Shown here piece after piece: positions 16,699-25,347 of a stretch of 64,000 bases of DNA; position 1 is the stretch's first letter; every line of letters starts with the position of its first letter. The stretch is from JBLEFH01 sp047345645. Its GTDB lineage: Bacteria; Pseudomonadota; Alphaproteobacteria; Rhodobacterales; Rhodobacteraceae. Below the pieces are notes generated by a model. That model searched no databases. It saw only the letters and a program-made list of their open reading frames with translations, and was not told where the DNA came from. The DNA is taken from the NCBI GenBank assembly GCA_047345645.1, contig JBLEFH010000003.1; one strand, given 5' to 3'. The position numbers were made by a program, and so were the translations under genes.

Positions 16699-18018
16699 AT
16701 GAGACAGAATATTTCCATCGCAACAATCCTGGCTCTGACGCTCCCAACGCCGCTTCTGGCGCGGGATGTGCTAACCATCGCGACCGTAGGCAACCCTGAC
16801 ATGGAGCGTCTGCAGCGGCTCTCTCCAGCCTTCACCGACGCGCATCCAAATGTGCAACTCAACTGGGTCGCGCTTGATGAAAACACGCTCCGTCAGCGGG
16901 TTACGACGGATATCGCGACCGGCGCGGGCCGTTTCGATATCGTGACCATCGGCAGCTACGAGGCCCCGATCTGGGCGGAGCGCAGATGGCTTCTGCCGCT
17001 GGACGAAATGCCCGCGGGCTATGATGAGGCGGATTTGCTCCCCTCCATCCGCGCAAGCCTCTCGCATGAGGACACGCTTTTCGCGGCGCCCTTCTATGCG
17101 GAGTCGTCCTTCACCATGTATCGCACCGATCTCTTTGAGGCCGCGGGGTTAACCATGCCTGACGCGCCGGACTGGAGCTTTATCCGCGAGGCCGCGGCGA
17201 CGATCAGCGCGGAGAACGAGGGCGTCCACGGCATTTGCCTGCGCGGCAAGCCCGGTTGGGGCGAGAATGTCGCGCTGATCACGGCGATGGCCAATGCTTA
17301 CGGCGCGCGCTGGTTCGATGCCGATTGGCAGCCGCAACTCGACAGCCCGGCGTGGTCCAGCGCTGTGAGCGACTATGTCAGCCTGCTGCAAGAGTTCGGT
17401 CCGCCGGACCCGCAGGCCAATGGCTACACGGAAAATCTCGCGCTTTTTCAACAGGGTGACTGCGCTATTTGGGTGGACGCCACCGTGGCCGCCTCGGCGG
17501 TGACGGACCCGGAGCTGTCGCAAGTGGCCGATCAGGTCGGTTTTGCCATGGCCCCCGGCGCCGGGCAGGACAAGACGAGCAACTGGCTCTGGTCATGGGC
17601 GCTCGGCATTTCCGCGCAGTCGCCACATCAGGAGGTCGCGAAAACCTTTGTCGCCTGGGCCACATCGGCGGAGTATGCGGCGCTGGTGGCGCGGGAGGAG
17701 GGGTGGTCGCAAGTGCCGCCGGGCACACGCGCTTCGCTTTACGAAAACGCCTCTTATCTGAACGCCGCCCCCTTCGCCGAGATGGCGCTGGCCTCGCTGA
17801 ACGCGGCGGATCCGGCCAACCCCACCGTCGAAGCCGTGCCCTATACCGGCATCCAATTCGTGGGAATCCCTGAATTTCCGGGGATCGGCACGGCGGTTGG
17901 CTCGCAAATTGCCGAAGCTTTGGCGGGGGAGATCACCGTCGAAGAGGCGCTGGAAAATGCGCAATGGGTGACCGCGCAGGTCATCGCCCGTGCGCGCTTT
18001 ATTGACGACACCGAATAA
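16699..18018 (+). CDS. ABC-type extracellular solute-binding protein (sugar/polyol family), orphan
   Basis: Periplasmic binding protein of 439 residues with a signal peptide (MRQNISIATILALTLPTPLLA). The mature part starts RDVLTIATVGNPDMERLQRLS, and the segments TGAGRFDIVTIGSYEAPIWAERRWLLPLDEM and APFYAESSFTMYRTDLFEAAGL resemble the SmoE/polyol branch of carbohydrate-binding proteins. Normally such a gene is followed by two permeases and an ATPase, but here the next gene is an NCS1-like secondary transporter 51 bases on, so the usual ABC partners are missing from the locus. It may feed a distant ABC system, act in signalling, or be functionally tied to the neighbour. Confidence 0.85.
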   Translation: MRQNISIATILALTLPTPLLARDVLTIATVGNPDMERLQRLSPAFTDAHPNVQLNWVALDENTLRQRVTTDIATGAGRFDIVTIGSYEAPIWAERRWLLPLDEMPAGYDEADLLPSIRASLSHEDTLFAAPFYAESSFTMYRTDLFEAAGLTMPDAPDWSFIREAAATISAENEGVHGICLRGKPGWGENVALITAMANAYGARWFDADWQPQLDSPAWSSAVSDYVSLLQEFGPPDPQANGYTENLALFQQGDCAIWVDATVAASAVTDPELSQVADQVGFAMAPGAGQDKTSNWLWSWALGISAQSPHQEVAKTFVAWATSAEYAALVAREEGWSQVPPGTRASLYENASYLNAAPFAEMALASLNAADPANPTVEAVPYTGIQFVGIPEFPGIGTAVGSQIAEALAGEITVEEALENAQWVTAQVIARARFIDDTE

Positions 18019-18069
18019 TCATCCGGGCCGGCCTTCGCGCTGGCACCGAACACCCCAAGGGAGGTGCAT

Positions 18070-19848
18070 ATGGCGGACTCCGCAGCACATAAATTCAGCG
18101 CCATTGAACAGATGGATGACGAGCAACTGCCGGTGCCGCCGCATCGTTTGCACGGGGCGGGCCATTTTCTCGGGCTCTATGCGGCGGAGCATGTCGCGGC
18201 GACGGAGTTCGTGATCGGCGCGGCCTTTGTGGCCCTCGGGGCGACCATTAACGACATTCTCATCGGCCTGCTCATCGGCAACACGCTGGCGATGCTGAGT
18301 TTCTGGCTCATCACCGCGCCGATTGCGGTGAAAACGCGCCTCAGCCTCTACACCTATCTCGACAAGAATATGGGGGAGCTGTTCTCACGCTTCTATAACG
18401 GCGCGAATGTCTTGATTTTCGTCGCCATTTCAGCGGCGATGATCACCGTGTCCGCCACCGCTGTGCGGGTGCTTTTCGACATCCCACCGCAAGTCTACCC
18501 CTACCCCAGCAACATCGCCTTCGTGGCCATCGCGGCCTCGGCGAGCGTGATCGCGGTGCTGGTCGCCTATTACGGGTTCAACGTGCTCAGCGAATTCGCC
18601 AGCATCTGCGCGCCATGGCTGATGGTCATGTTCACCGCGGGCGGCATGGTCCTCCTGCCCTCGCTCAATGAAGCGCTGACCGGCTACACCACCCTGTCGA
18701 GCTTTTCCGACTTCGTGAACCTCGCCGGAACCACGGTCTTTACGGGCATTAACGCGGATGGCGAGCCGGGGATCGGCTTGGTCGAGGTGATCGGCTTTGC
18801 CTGGGCCGCCAACACCTTCGCCCATTTCGGCCTGATCGACATGGCCCTCCTTCGCTACGCGCGCAAATCGATCTACGGGCTCTGCACCGCCACCGGCATG
18901 ATGTTCGGCCATTATGTCGCGTGGATCTCGGCGGCGCTCATGGGCGCTGCGACGGCGGCGATCATGAAAACCAGCATCGCGGTCGTCTCCCCCGGCGACG
19001 TGGCCTATTACGCCCTCGGCGCGACCGGCTTTGTCATCGTCATCGTCGCGGGCTGGACCACGGCGAACTCCAATCTCTACCGCGCGGGCCTCGCGGCGCA
19101 GGCGGTGTTTCCGAAAGTCCCGCGCCAGAAAGTCACCCTTGTCGTCGGCGCGGCGGTGGTGGTCGGAAGCTGTTTTCCCTTCATCTACCGCAGCATCCTG
19201 CCGCTCCTGACCTATGCGGGCCTGCTGCTCGTCCCCATCGGCGGGATCGTCTTTGCCGAGCAATATATCTTCCCGCGTCTCGGCATGAAGACGAACTGGT
19301 ATCGGCTCAAGGGTGTGAAACACAACATGCCCGCGCTGATCGCCTGGGGGATCTCGCTGGTCTTCGGCTTCGGGCTGGATTTGCTCAACGTCATCTCTTT
19401 CTTCTATCTCTTCGTGCCGACATGGTTCGTCTCGATCATCGCCTATACGGTCCTCGCCAAACGCTATGGCGCCGATGGAAGCTGGCCCGAAGCCGAAGCG
19501 CGGGAGGAAGCCTTCGACCAGCTCGTGAAGGAATATCACGCAGAACTGGCCATCAAGGAGGGCGGCAAACATGGCGCGATCCGGGACAAGCGCCCGCTCA
19601 GCCGGGTGATCCGCGCGGTCTGGATCGTGATCGGCCTCGTCGTCCCTGCGGTGCTGGCGTGGCGCGTGCTCTTCAACAGCCCCGATCTCTACCGTTACTA
19701 TGTGAATCGCGAAATGTTCTACGATGTCACCATCTGGTGCACCGCGATCTATTTCGCCTTCGCATGGTGGGGTCTGCAACGCGCCAAAGCCTATAGCCGC
19801 GCCGAAATGCAGCACGAGGGCAACGAGGCGACCGTTCCGGCGGAGTAA
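18070..19848 (+). CDS. NCS1-like permease (purine-cytosine permease family)
   Basis: A 592-residue inner-membrane protein with about 12 or more hydrophobic helices from residue 30 to 430 and two more after 515. The first helices (GHFLGLYAAEHVAATEFVIG; LIGLLIGNTLAMLSF) and the SNLYRAGLAAQAVFP segment resemble the nucleobase-cation-symport 1 group, so uptake of a nucleobase, hydantoin or related compound with protons or sodium is likely. A charged cytoplasmic stretch (about 460-510) separates the last helices. The ATG at 18070 with GGAGG five bases upstream is preferred to a GTG at 18064. It is probably co-transcribed with the preceding binding-protein gene, an unusual pairing. Confidence 0.78.
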   Translation: MADSAAHKFSAIEQMDDEQLPVPPHRLHGAGHFLGLYAAEHVAATEFVIGAAFVALGATINDILIGLLIGNTLAMLSFWLITAPIAVKTRLSLYTYLDKNMGELFSRFYNGANVLIFVAISAAMITVSATAVRVLFDIPPQVYPYPSNIAFVAIAASASVIAVLVAYYGFNVLSEFASICAPWLMVMFTAGGMVLLPSLNEALTGYTTLSSFSDFVNLAGTTVFTGINADGEPGIGLVEVIGFAWAANTFAHFGLIDMALLRYARKSIYGLCTATGMMFGHYVAWISAALMGAATAAIMKTSIAVVSPGDVAYYALGATGFVIVIVAGWTTANSNLYRAGLAAQAVFPKVPRQKVTLVVGAAVVVGSCFPFIYRSILPLLTYAGLLLVPIGGIVFAEQYIFPRLGMKTNWYRLKGVKHNMPALIAWGISLVFGFGLDLLNVISFFYLFVPTWFVSIIAYTVLAKRYGADGSWPEAEAREEAFDQLVKEYHAELAIKEGGKHGAIRDKRPLSRVIRAVWIVIGLVVPAVLAWRVLFNSPDLYRYYVNREMFYDVTIWCTAIYFAFAWWGLQRAKAYSRAEMQHEGNEATVPAE

Positions 19849-19892
19849 TCCGCCGGGCCATGCGCCCGCATTCAAAGGGATATTTGGAAATG

Positions 19893-19968
19893 TGGTAGGC
19901 CCGGAGGGATTTGAACCCCCAACCAAAGCGTTATGAGCGCTCTGCTCTAACCGTTGAGCTACAGGCCC
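19893..19968 (-). tRNA. tRNA with anticodon CAT, probably tRNA-Ile2 (lysidine type)
   Basis: Minus-strand cloverleaf with encoded CCA: acceptor GGGCCTG against CGGGCCT (G1-U72 and U6-G67 wobbles), anticodon loop CTCATAA and T loop TTCAAAT. A CAT anticodon can belong to initiator Met, elongator Met or Ile2. A purine-free initiator acceptor mismatch is absent, and the GAGCGCTCATAACGCTT anticodon arm looks like the Ile2 species of related bacteria, whose C34 is changed to lysidine. A TTGACC element (20001-20006) and TAGGGC 17 bases away make a plausible promoter. Confidence 0.85.
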
Positions 19969-20069
19969 GCCAAGACTGCCCTAAGCCGCGTGTCCAGAGA
20001 GGTCAAGTCGCATCGGACTTGGCGGGGCGCGCGGCCTTCGTTATGAGAGGCGCAAAGCCGGAGGATCTC

Positions 20070-21107
20070 ATGACATCGAAGCCCACCCCCACCACTTATA
20101 AAGACGCTGGCGTTGATATCGACGCGGGCAATGCGCTGGTCGAAGCGATCAAACCGGCGGCCAAACGCACGGCGCGTAGCGGGATGATGGCGGGGCTTGG
20201 CGGCTTCGGCGCGCTGTTTGACCCGAAGGCCGCGGGCTATGACGATCCGGTTCTGGTCGCCGCGACGGACGGGGTCGGCACCAAGCTGCGGGTCGCGCTG
20301 GAGACGGGGCGGTTCGACGGCATCGGGCAGGATCTCGTTGCCATGTGCGTCAATGATCTGATCTGCCAAGGCGCGGAGCCGCTGTTTTTCCTCGACTATT
20401 TCGCGACTGGCAAACTCGACACCGCCCGCGCGACCACCATCATCGAAGGCATTGCGAAGGGCTGCGAGCTTTCCGGCTGCGCGCTCATCGGCGGCGAGAC
20501 GGCGGAAATGCCCGGCCTCTATGCGGGCGATGATTTTGACCTCGCGGGCTTCGCCGTCGGCGCCATGAACCGGGGCGCGCATCTGCCGCAGGATGTGGCG
20601 GAAGGCGATGTGCTGCTCGGCCTCGCCTCCTCCGGCGTCCATTCCAACGGCTATTCGCTTATCCGCAAACTGGTCGCGCAGAGCGGCCAGACATGGGATT
20701 CGGATTTCGACGGCGGCACTCTCGGCGACTCGCTGATCACGCCGACCCGCATCTATGTGAAACCGCTCCTCAAAGCGATCCGCGCGGACGGCGTCCACGG
20801 CCTCGCCCATATCACCGGCGGCGGGCTGACCGAGAACCTGCCCCGCCTCTTCCCCGAAGGTGTCGGCGCGACGGTCGATCTCGATGCCTGGGACTTGCCG
20901 CCGCTTTTCAAATGGTTGCGCGGCGAGGCTCAACTCGACGAGACCGAAATGCTGAAAACCTTCAACTGCGGGATCGGCATGATCCTCGCCGTCGCACCAG
21001 ACCGGGCGGACGCGATTGCCGAATTGCTGGAAGCCGAAGGCGAGACCGTCACGCGCCTCGGGCAACTCACATCGGGCAGCGGCGTCACCTATGAGGGCGC
21101 TCTGTGA
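20070..21107 (+). CDS. purM: Phosphoribosylformylglycinamidine cyclo-ligase
   Basis: Fifth step of purine synthesis: ATP-dependent closure of FGAM to aminoimidazole ribotide. The 345-residue protein contains the PurM landmarks YKDAGVDIDAGNALVE (about 10-25), GGFGALFDP, ATDGVGTKLRVA and the GGETAEMPGLY loop. GGAGG stands five bases before the ATG at 20070. The longer open frame upstream crosses the tRNA gene and is not used. Its last codon overlaps the purN GTG start in GTGA, so the pair is translationally coupled. Confidence 0.97.
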   Translation: MTSKPTPTTYKDAGVDIDAGNALVEAIKPAAKRTARSGMMAGLGGFGALFDPKAAGYDDPVLVAATDGVGTKLRVALETGRFDGIGQDLVAMCVNDLICQGAEPLFFLDYFATGKLDTARATTIIEGIAKGCELSGCALIGGETAEMPGLYAGDDFDLAGFAVGAMNRGAHLPQDVAEGDVLLGLASSGVHSNGYSLIRKLVAQSGQTWDSDFDGGTLGDSLITPTRIYVKPLLKAIRADGVHGLAHITGGGLTENLPRLFPEGVGATVDLDAWDLPPLFKWLRGEAQLDETEMLKTFNCGIGMILAVAPDRADAIAELLEAEGETVTRLGQLTSGSGVTYEGAL

Positions 21108-21670
21108 GCCGACCGCGCGTCGCGATTCTGATCTCGGGCAGCGGGTCCAACATGGTTTCGCTGGTCAAGGATATGCAGGCGGCCGACTATGCCGAGCCAA
21201 TCCTCGTCCTGTCGAACAAGGCGAGCGCGGGCGGGTTGGAGAAAGCCGAAGCCCTCGGGATCCCCACGCAAACCGTGCCGAGCAAGGGCCGCGCCCGCGA
21301 GGAGTTCGAGGCCGATCTTGACGCGGCATTGCGCGAAGCAAACCCCGATGTGATCTGCCTTGCCGGTTTCATGCGGGTGCTGAACGCGGCGTTTGTCCGC
21401 AAATGGGAGGGCAAGATGCTGAATATCCACCCGTCCCTGCTCCCGAAATATAAAGGTCTGCACACCCATGCCCGCGCGATTGAGGCGGGCGATGCGGTCC
21501 ATGGCTGCACCGTGCATCTGGTCACGCCGGAACTGGATGACGGCCCGATCCTCGGGCAGGCCGAAATCCCGATTGAGGCGGGCGACACGCCGGACAGCCT
21601 CGCCGCGAAACTCCTGCCCCATGAGCATCGCCTCTACCCGGCCATGCTCCGCAAATTCCTCGCAAAATAA
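21104..21670 (+). CDS. purN: Phosphoribosylglycinamide formyltransferase
   Basis: Third step of purine synthesis: transfers a formyl group from 10-formyltetrahydrofolate to GAR. The 188-residue protein starts RVAILISGSGSNM with the phosphate-binding turn, includes the CLAGFMRVL segment and NIHPSLLPKYKGLHTH, which holds the catalytic His, followed by the conserved Asp in TPELDDGPILGQ. Its start is GTG, overlapping the purM stop, with no separate ribosome site needed. A hairpin terminator follows directly. Confidence 0.97.
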   Translation: MSRPRVAILISGSGSNMVSLVKDMQAADYAEPILVLSNKASAGGLEKAEALGIPTQTVPSKGRAREEFEADLDAALREANPDVICLAGFMRVLNAAFVRKWEGKMLNIHPSLLPKYKGLHTHARAIEAGDAVHGCTVHLVTPELDDGPILGQAEIPIEAGDTPDSLAAKLLPHEHRLYPAMLRKFLAK

Positions 21671-21699
21671 AAGGCCGCCCCGAAGGACGGCCCTTTAAA
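21670..21699. terminator. Bidirectional terminator between purN and ndk
   Basis: GGCCGCCC (21673-21680) and GGACGGCC (21685-21692) form an eight-pair stem with one mismatch around CGAA. An A run on the left and CTTTAAAA on the right let it serve the convergent purN and ndk transcripts. Confidence 0.75.
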
Positions 21700-21719
21700 A
21701 ACTTCGCCTAACCCTAAGA

Positions 21720-22142
21720 TTAGCCGACGATTTCGAGACCCGAGAAGAAGAATGCAATCTCTTCCTGCGCGGTTTCCGGAGCGTCCGAACCGTGGACCGA
21801 GTTCTCGCCAATCGACTGGGCGAACTCTTTGCGGATGGTGCCTTCCGCGGCTTCCGCCGGGTTGGTCGCGCCCATCACTTCGCGGTTTTTCGCAATCGCA
21901 TTCTCGCCTTCGAGAACCTGCGCCACGATGGGGCCGGAGGACATGAAATCGACCAGCTCGCCGAAGAACGGACGCTCGGCATGGACCGCATAAAACTGCT
22001 CGGCCTGACGGCGCGACAGGCGCAGGCGTTTCTGGGCGACGACCTTCAGGCCAGCCTCTTCCAGTTTCGCCACGATTTTGCCGGTCAGGTCACGGGCGGT
22101 TGCGTCGGGTTTGATCATCGAAAACGTGCGTTCAATAGCCAT
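21720..22142 (-). CDS. ndk: Nucleoside diphosphate kinase
   Basis: Transfers the gamma phosphate from ATP to other nucleoside diphosphates through a phospho-histidine. The 140-residue length is standard. It starts AIERTFSMIKPDATARDL, has the YAVHAERPFFGELVDFM segment, and the active-site His lies in NSVHGSDAPETA near residue 117. AAAGGAG precedes the ATG. It faces purN across a shared terminator and stands alone on its strand. Confidence 0.98.
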   Translation of the reverse strand: MAIERTFSMIKPDATARDLTGKIVAKLEEAGLKVVAQKRLRLSRRQAEQFYAVHAERPFFGELVDFMSSGPIVAQVLEGENAIAKNREVMGATNPAEAAEGTIRKEFAQSIGENSVHGSDAPETAQEEIAFFFSGLEIVG

Positions 22143-22248
22143 GTCGAGGCTCCTTTGCTCTAGATTTGCGCCCGGTTAACATGCGTCCGCGCCGCTGCCT
22201 AGCCCAAATCAGACTGGCCCCGGTCAAAGGCGGGTGTTAGGGGAGATC

Positions 22249-24144
22249 ATGCTGACGATAAGTGATCTGACCTACCGCATTGATGGCCGCGCCCTGTTCG
22301 ATCAGGCGAGCGCCCGAATCCCCGAAGGCCACAAGGTCGGGATCGTCGGGCGCAACGGCACGGGCAAAACCACGCTGTTCCGGCTTATCCGGGGTGAGAT
22401 CGCGCCGGAATCGGGTGAGATCAGCATCCCCAAACGCGCCCGCATCGGCGGTGTCGCGCAGGAGGCACCCGCCAGCGATATCAGCCTGTTGGAAACGGTT
22501 CTTCAAGCGGATACCGAACGCGCGCGCCTGCTCCGCGAGGCCGATGAGGCAACCGATCCCATGGAGATCGCCGAGATCCAGATGCGGCTCGCCGATATCG
22601 ACGCTTATTCGGCTGAGGCCCGCGCGGGCGCGATCCTCTCCGGCCTCGGGTTCAACGCCGAAGCGCAGCAACGCCCTTGCAAGGATTTCTCCGGCGGCTG
22701 GCGGATGCGCGTCGCGCTGGCGGCGGTGCTGTTCTCCGCGCCGGATTTGCTGCTGCTCGACGAGCCGACCAACTATCTCGACCTCGAAGGCACGATGTGG
22801 CTGGAAAACTTCATCGCCCGCTACCCCCATTCGGCGCTGATCATCTCCCACGACCGCCAGCTTCTGAACCGCGCGGTGACCGGCATCCTGCATCTCGAAG
22901 ATCGCAATCTGACCTATTACGCCGGCAATTATGATGAATTCGCGCGCCGCCGTGCCGCGCAGCGCGAGCAGCAGGCCGCCGCGAAGAAGAAGCAGGACGC
23001 GACCCGCGCGCATCTGCAAAGCTATGTGGACCGCTTCCGTTACAAGGCGAGCAAGGCCAAACAGGCGCAGAGCCGCCTCAAGATGCTGGAGAAGATGGAG
23101 GTCATCGCCGATGTGGTCGAAACCGGCGTGGCCGCGTTCAACTTCCCCAGCCCGACGGAGCTGTCCCCGCCCATTCTGCGGCTTGAAGATGTCGCCGTAG
23201 GTTACGGAGATCGCAAGGTTTTGCACCATCTCAACCTGCGCATCGACCCGGATGACCGTATCGCCCTTTTGGGTGCAAACGGGCAAGGCAAATCCACGTT
23301 TGCCAAGCTTCTGGCCGAACGTCTCGACCCGATGGAGGGCGACATCACCCGCGCCTCCAAGCTCAAGATCGGCTATTTCGCCCAGCATCAGCTCGACGAG
23401 CTGCGCGCCGAGGAGACGCCGATTCAGCATCTCGCCCGCGCCCTGCCCGATCTGCCGCCCGCCAAACTCCGCGCGCGGTTGGCCTCTTCCGGCATCCCCA
23501 ACGCGATTGCCGACAACAAGGTGCGCGACCTTTCGGGTGGGCAAAAAGCGCGGCTGGCGATGCTGCTCGCGATGATCGACGCGCCGCATCTCATCCTGCT
23601 CGACGAACCGACCAACCACCTCGATATGGAGAGTCGCGAGGCGCTGATCATGGCGCTCAACGATTACGAAGGCGCGGTGATCGTGATCAGCCACGATCCG
23701 CATTTGCTCGGCGCAGTGGCGGACCGGCTGTGGCTCGTTAAAGGCGGCGCAGTAACGGGCTATGAGGGCGATCTCGACACCTATCGCCGCCTGCTGCTCT
23801 CCGAGCGCGGCGGTCAGGAGCCGGGCGCGAAGGCCGCCAAACAGGCGAAGCCGGAGCCTACTCCGGCCAAGCCCGCGCCAAAGCCTGCCGCGTCCAAATC
23901 AGACCGCAAGAGCCTCGAAAAAGCCGCCGCCGAGGCCGAAGCGCGGCTCGAAAAACTGGACATCATGCGCCTCAAACTCGACGCGCATTTGGCCAATCCG
24001 AAGCTCTATGATCCCGACAACCTTGAGAAAACCCGCGAAATGCAGGAGAAACATGCGGAACTGATGCGCATGATCGAGAAGGCCGAAGACGCCTGGATGC
24101 AGGCGCAAAACGCTCTGGACGCAGCCGACAGGGAGGCCGGTTAA
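22249..24144 (+). CDS. ABC-F family ATPase (Uup/YheS-like)
   Basis: Soluble protein of 631 residues with two ATP-binding cassettes and no membrane segment, the layout of ABC-F ribosome-associated ATPases. Walker A motifs are GRNGTGKTT (near 34) and GANGQGKST (near 343); the signatures are FSGGW and LSGGQKARLAML; Walker B motifs are LLLLDEPTNYLD and LILLDEPTNHLD. The inter-domain linker is rich in Arg, Lys and Gln (about 235-285), and a Lys/Pro-rich stretch leads to a C-terminal coiled coil (about 560-630), as in Uup-type members. ATG at 22249 is preceded by AGGGGAG. marC begins two bases after its stop. Confidence 0.93.
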   Translation: MLTISDLTYRIDGRALFDQASARIPEGHKVGIVGRNGTGKTTLFRLIRGEIAPESGEISIPKRARIGGVAQEAPASDISLLETVLQADTERARLLREADEATDPMEIAEIQMRLADIDAYSAEARAGAILSGLGFNAEAQQRPCKDFSGGWRMRVALAAVLFSAPDLLLLDEPTNYLDLEGTMWLENFIARYPHSALIISHDRQLLNRAVTGILHLEDRNLTYYAGNYDEFARRRAAQREQQAAAKKKQDATRAHLQSYVDRFRYKASKAKQAQSRLKMLEKMEVIADVVETGVAAFNFPSPTELSPPILRLEDVAVGYGDRKVLHHLNLRIDPDDRIALLGANGQGKSTFAKLLAERLDPMEGDITRASKLKIGYFAQHQLDELRAEETPIQHLARALPDLPPAKLRARLASSGIPNAIADNKVRDLSGGQKARLAMLLAMIDAPHLILLDEPTNHLDMESREALIMALNDYEGAVIVISHDPHLLGAVADRLWLVKGGAVTGYEGDLDTYRRLLLSERGGQEPGAKAAKQAKPEPTPAKPAPKPAASKSDRKSLEKAAAEAEARLEKLDIMRLKLDAHLANPKLYDPDNLEKTREMQEKHAELMRMIEKAEDAWMQAQNALDAADREAG

Positions 24145-24145
24145 C

Positions 24146-24769
24146 ATGGCGGAATGGACCGAAATTTTCATCGCGGCGTTCGTCAGCTTTTTCGTGATCG
24201 TGGACCCGGTCGGCCTCACGCCGATCTATCTCGCCCTCACCCAAGGCATGAGCAAGGAGCGCCGCCGCGGCATCACATATCGCGCCATCGCGGTCGGCCT
24301 CGGCCTGATGCTGCTCTTCGGCGTAGCGGGCGAAACCGTGCTTTCCACCATCGGGATCGGGATGCCCGCCTTCCGCATTTCCGGCGGGCTGCTGCTGTTT
24401 ATGACAGCCATCGAAATGTTGTTTGAAAAGCGCACCCAGCGCCGCGAAGATCAGGCCGAAGCCGATGACCGCCCGGACCCCGCCGTCTTTCCGCTCGCCC
24501 TTCCGCTCCTCGCCGGACCCGGCGCGCTGACCACGATGATCCTTCTCACGGGTCAGCAAGAGGGCAATCTCAGCGGCCTCGCAGCGGTTTATGCCGCCCT
24601 GATCGCCGTCTTTAGCATTTGCTTCCTGCTCTTCTCCTCCGGTAACTTTTTGGAACGCATCTTGCGCCAGACGGGGATCAACCTCATCTCTAGACTGCTG
24701 GGGATGCTGCTCGCGGCGCTCGCGGTGCAATTTGTGGTGGATGGCATGAAGGGTTTGGGAATTCTGTGA
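24146..24769 (+). CDS. MarC family integral membrane protein
   Basis: Inner-membrane protein of 207 residues and about six helices, family UPF0056. Diagnostic stretches are FFVIVDPVGLTPIYLALT (residues 15-32) and PLALPLLAGPGALTTMILL (about 119-137), duplicated in the two halves. The original link of MarC to multidrug resistance was later not supported, so the function is unknown. It starts one base after the ABC-F stop codon and its stop overlaps the GTG of the protease gene, giving a three-gene coupled unit. Confidence 0.93.
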   Translation: MAEWTEIFIAAFVSFFVIVDPVGLTPIYLALTQGMSKERRRGITYRAIAVGLGLMLLFGVAGETVLSTIGIGMPAFRISGGLLLFMTAIEMLFEKRTQRREDQAEADDRPDPAVFPLALPLLAGPGALTTMILLTGQQEGNLSGLAAVYAALIAVFSICFLLFSSGNFLERILRQTGINLISRLLGMLLAALAVQFVVDGMKGLGIL

Positions 24770-25344
24770 CCGGGGATGACACTGCGCGCCTGCTTTATCT
24801 GTCCCTTTTCGGGATCGCGATTGCGTCGATGCTGTTCGGCTCCTACCGGATGCGGCTCGGCAAGGCGGTGCAATCCCTTGGAATCTGGGCCCTTATCATC
24901 GTCGGCGCGATGGCGCTTTACCGATTTCAGGAGCCGGTGAAGAACTTCCTCAACCCCGTCAAACCGCCCGTCATCGCCGCCGGAGAAGTCATCCTGACCC
25001 GCAGTCCGGACGGCCATTTCTACACCCGCATCGAAGTGGACGGGGTCGAGATCGACGCCATGGTCGACACCGGTGCCAGCACGCTCGCGCTGACGCATCG
25101 CGACATTGAACGCATCGGGCGCGATCCGGAAAATCTCGTTTTCATGACCGAAGTGCGCACCGCCAATGGCGTGACCCGCGGCGCACCGGTGACGCTCAAT
25201 TCCGTCGCCCTCGGCCCCTTTGAGATCAACGACATGCGCGGGATTGTCGTGGACGGCCAGATGGATCAGGCGCTTCTGGGGATGAACTTCCTCCAGCATT
25301 TCAGCCTCACCATCGAAGGCAACGAAATGCATCTGCGCCGCTGA
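24766..25344 (+). CDS. Retropepsin-like clan AA aspartic protease (TIGR02281 type)
   Basis: A 192-residue membrane-anchored protein. Two hydrophobic segments (about 7-25 and 38-54) precede a periplasmic or cytoplasmic retropepsin fold whose catalytic motif AMVDTGASTLALT is near residue 105. LLGMNFLQHFSLTIEGNEMHL at the end is the usual second-half hallmark. The single DTG means it must dimerise to be active. Start is GTG overlapping the marC stop (GTGA). Substrates are unknown for the family in bacteria. Confidence 0.9.
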   Translation: MTGDDTARLLYLSLFGIAIASMLFGSYRMRLGKAVQSLGIWALIIVGAMALYRFQEPVKNFLNPVKPPVIAAGEVILTRSPDGHFYTRIEVDGVEIDAMVDTGASTLALTHRDIERIGRDPENLVFMTEVRTANGVTRGAPVTLNSVALGPFEINDMRGIVVDGQMDQALLGMNFLQHFSLTIEGNEMHLRR

Positions 25345-25347
25345 CGT

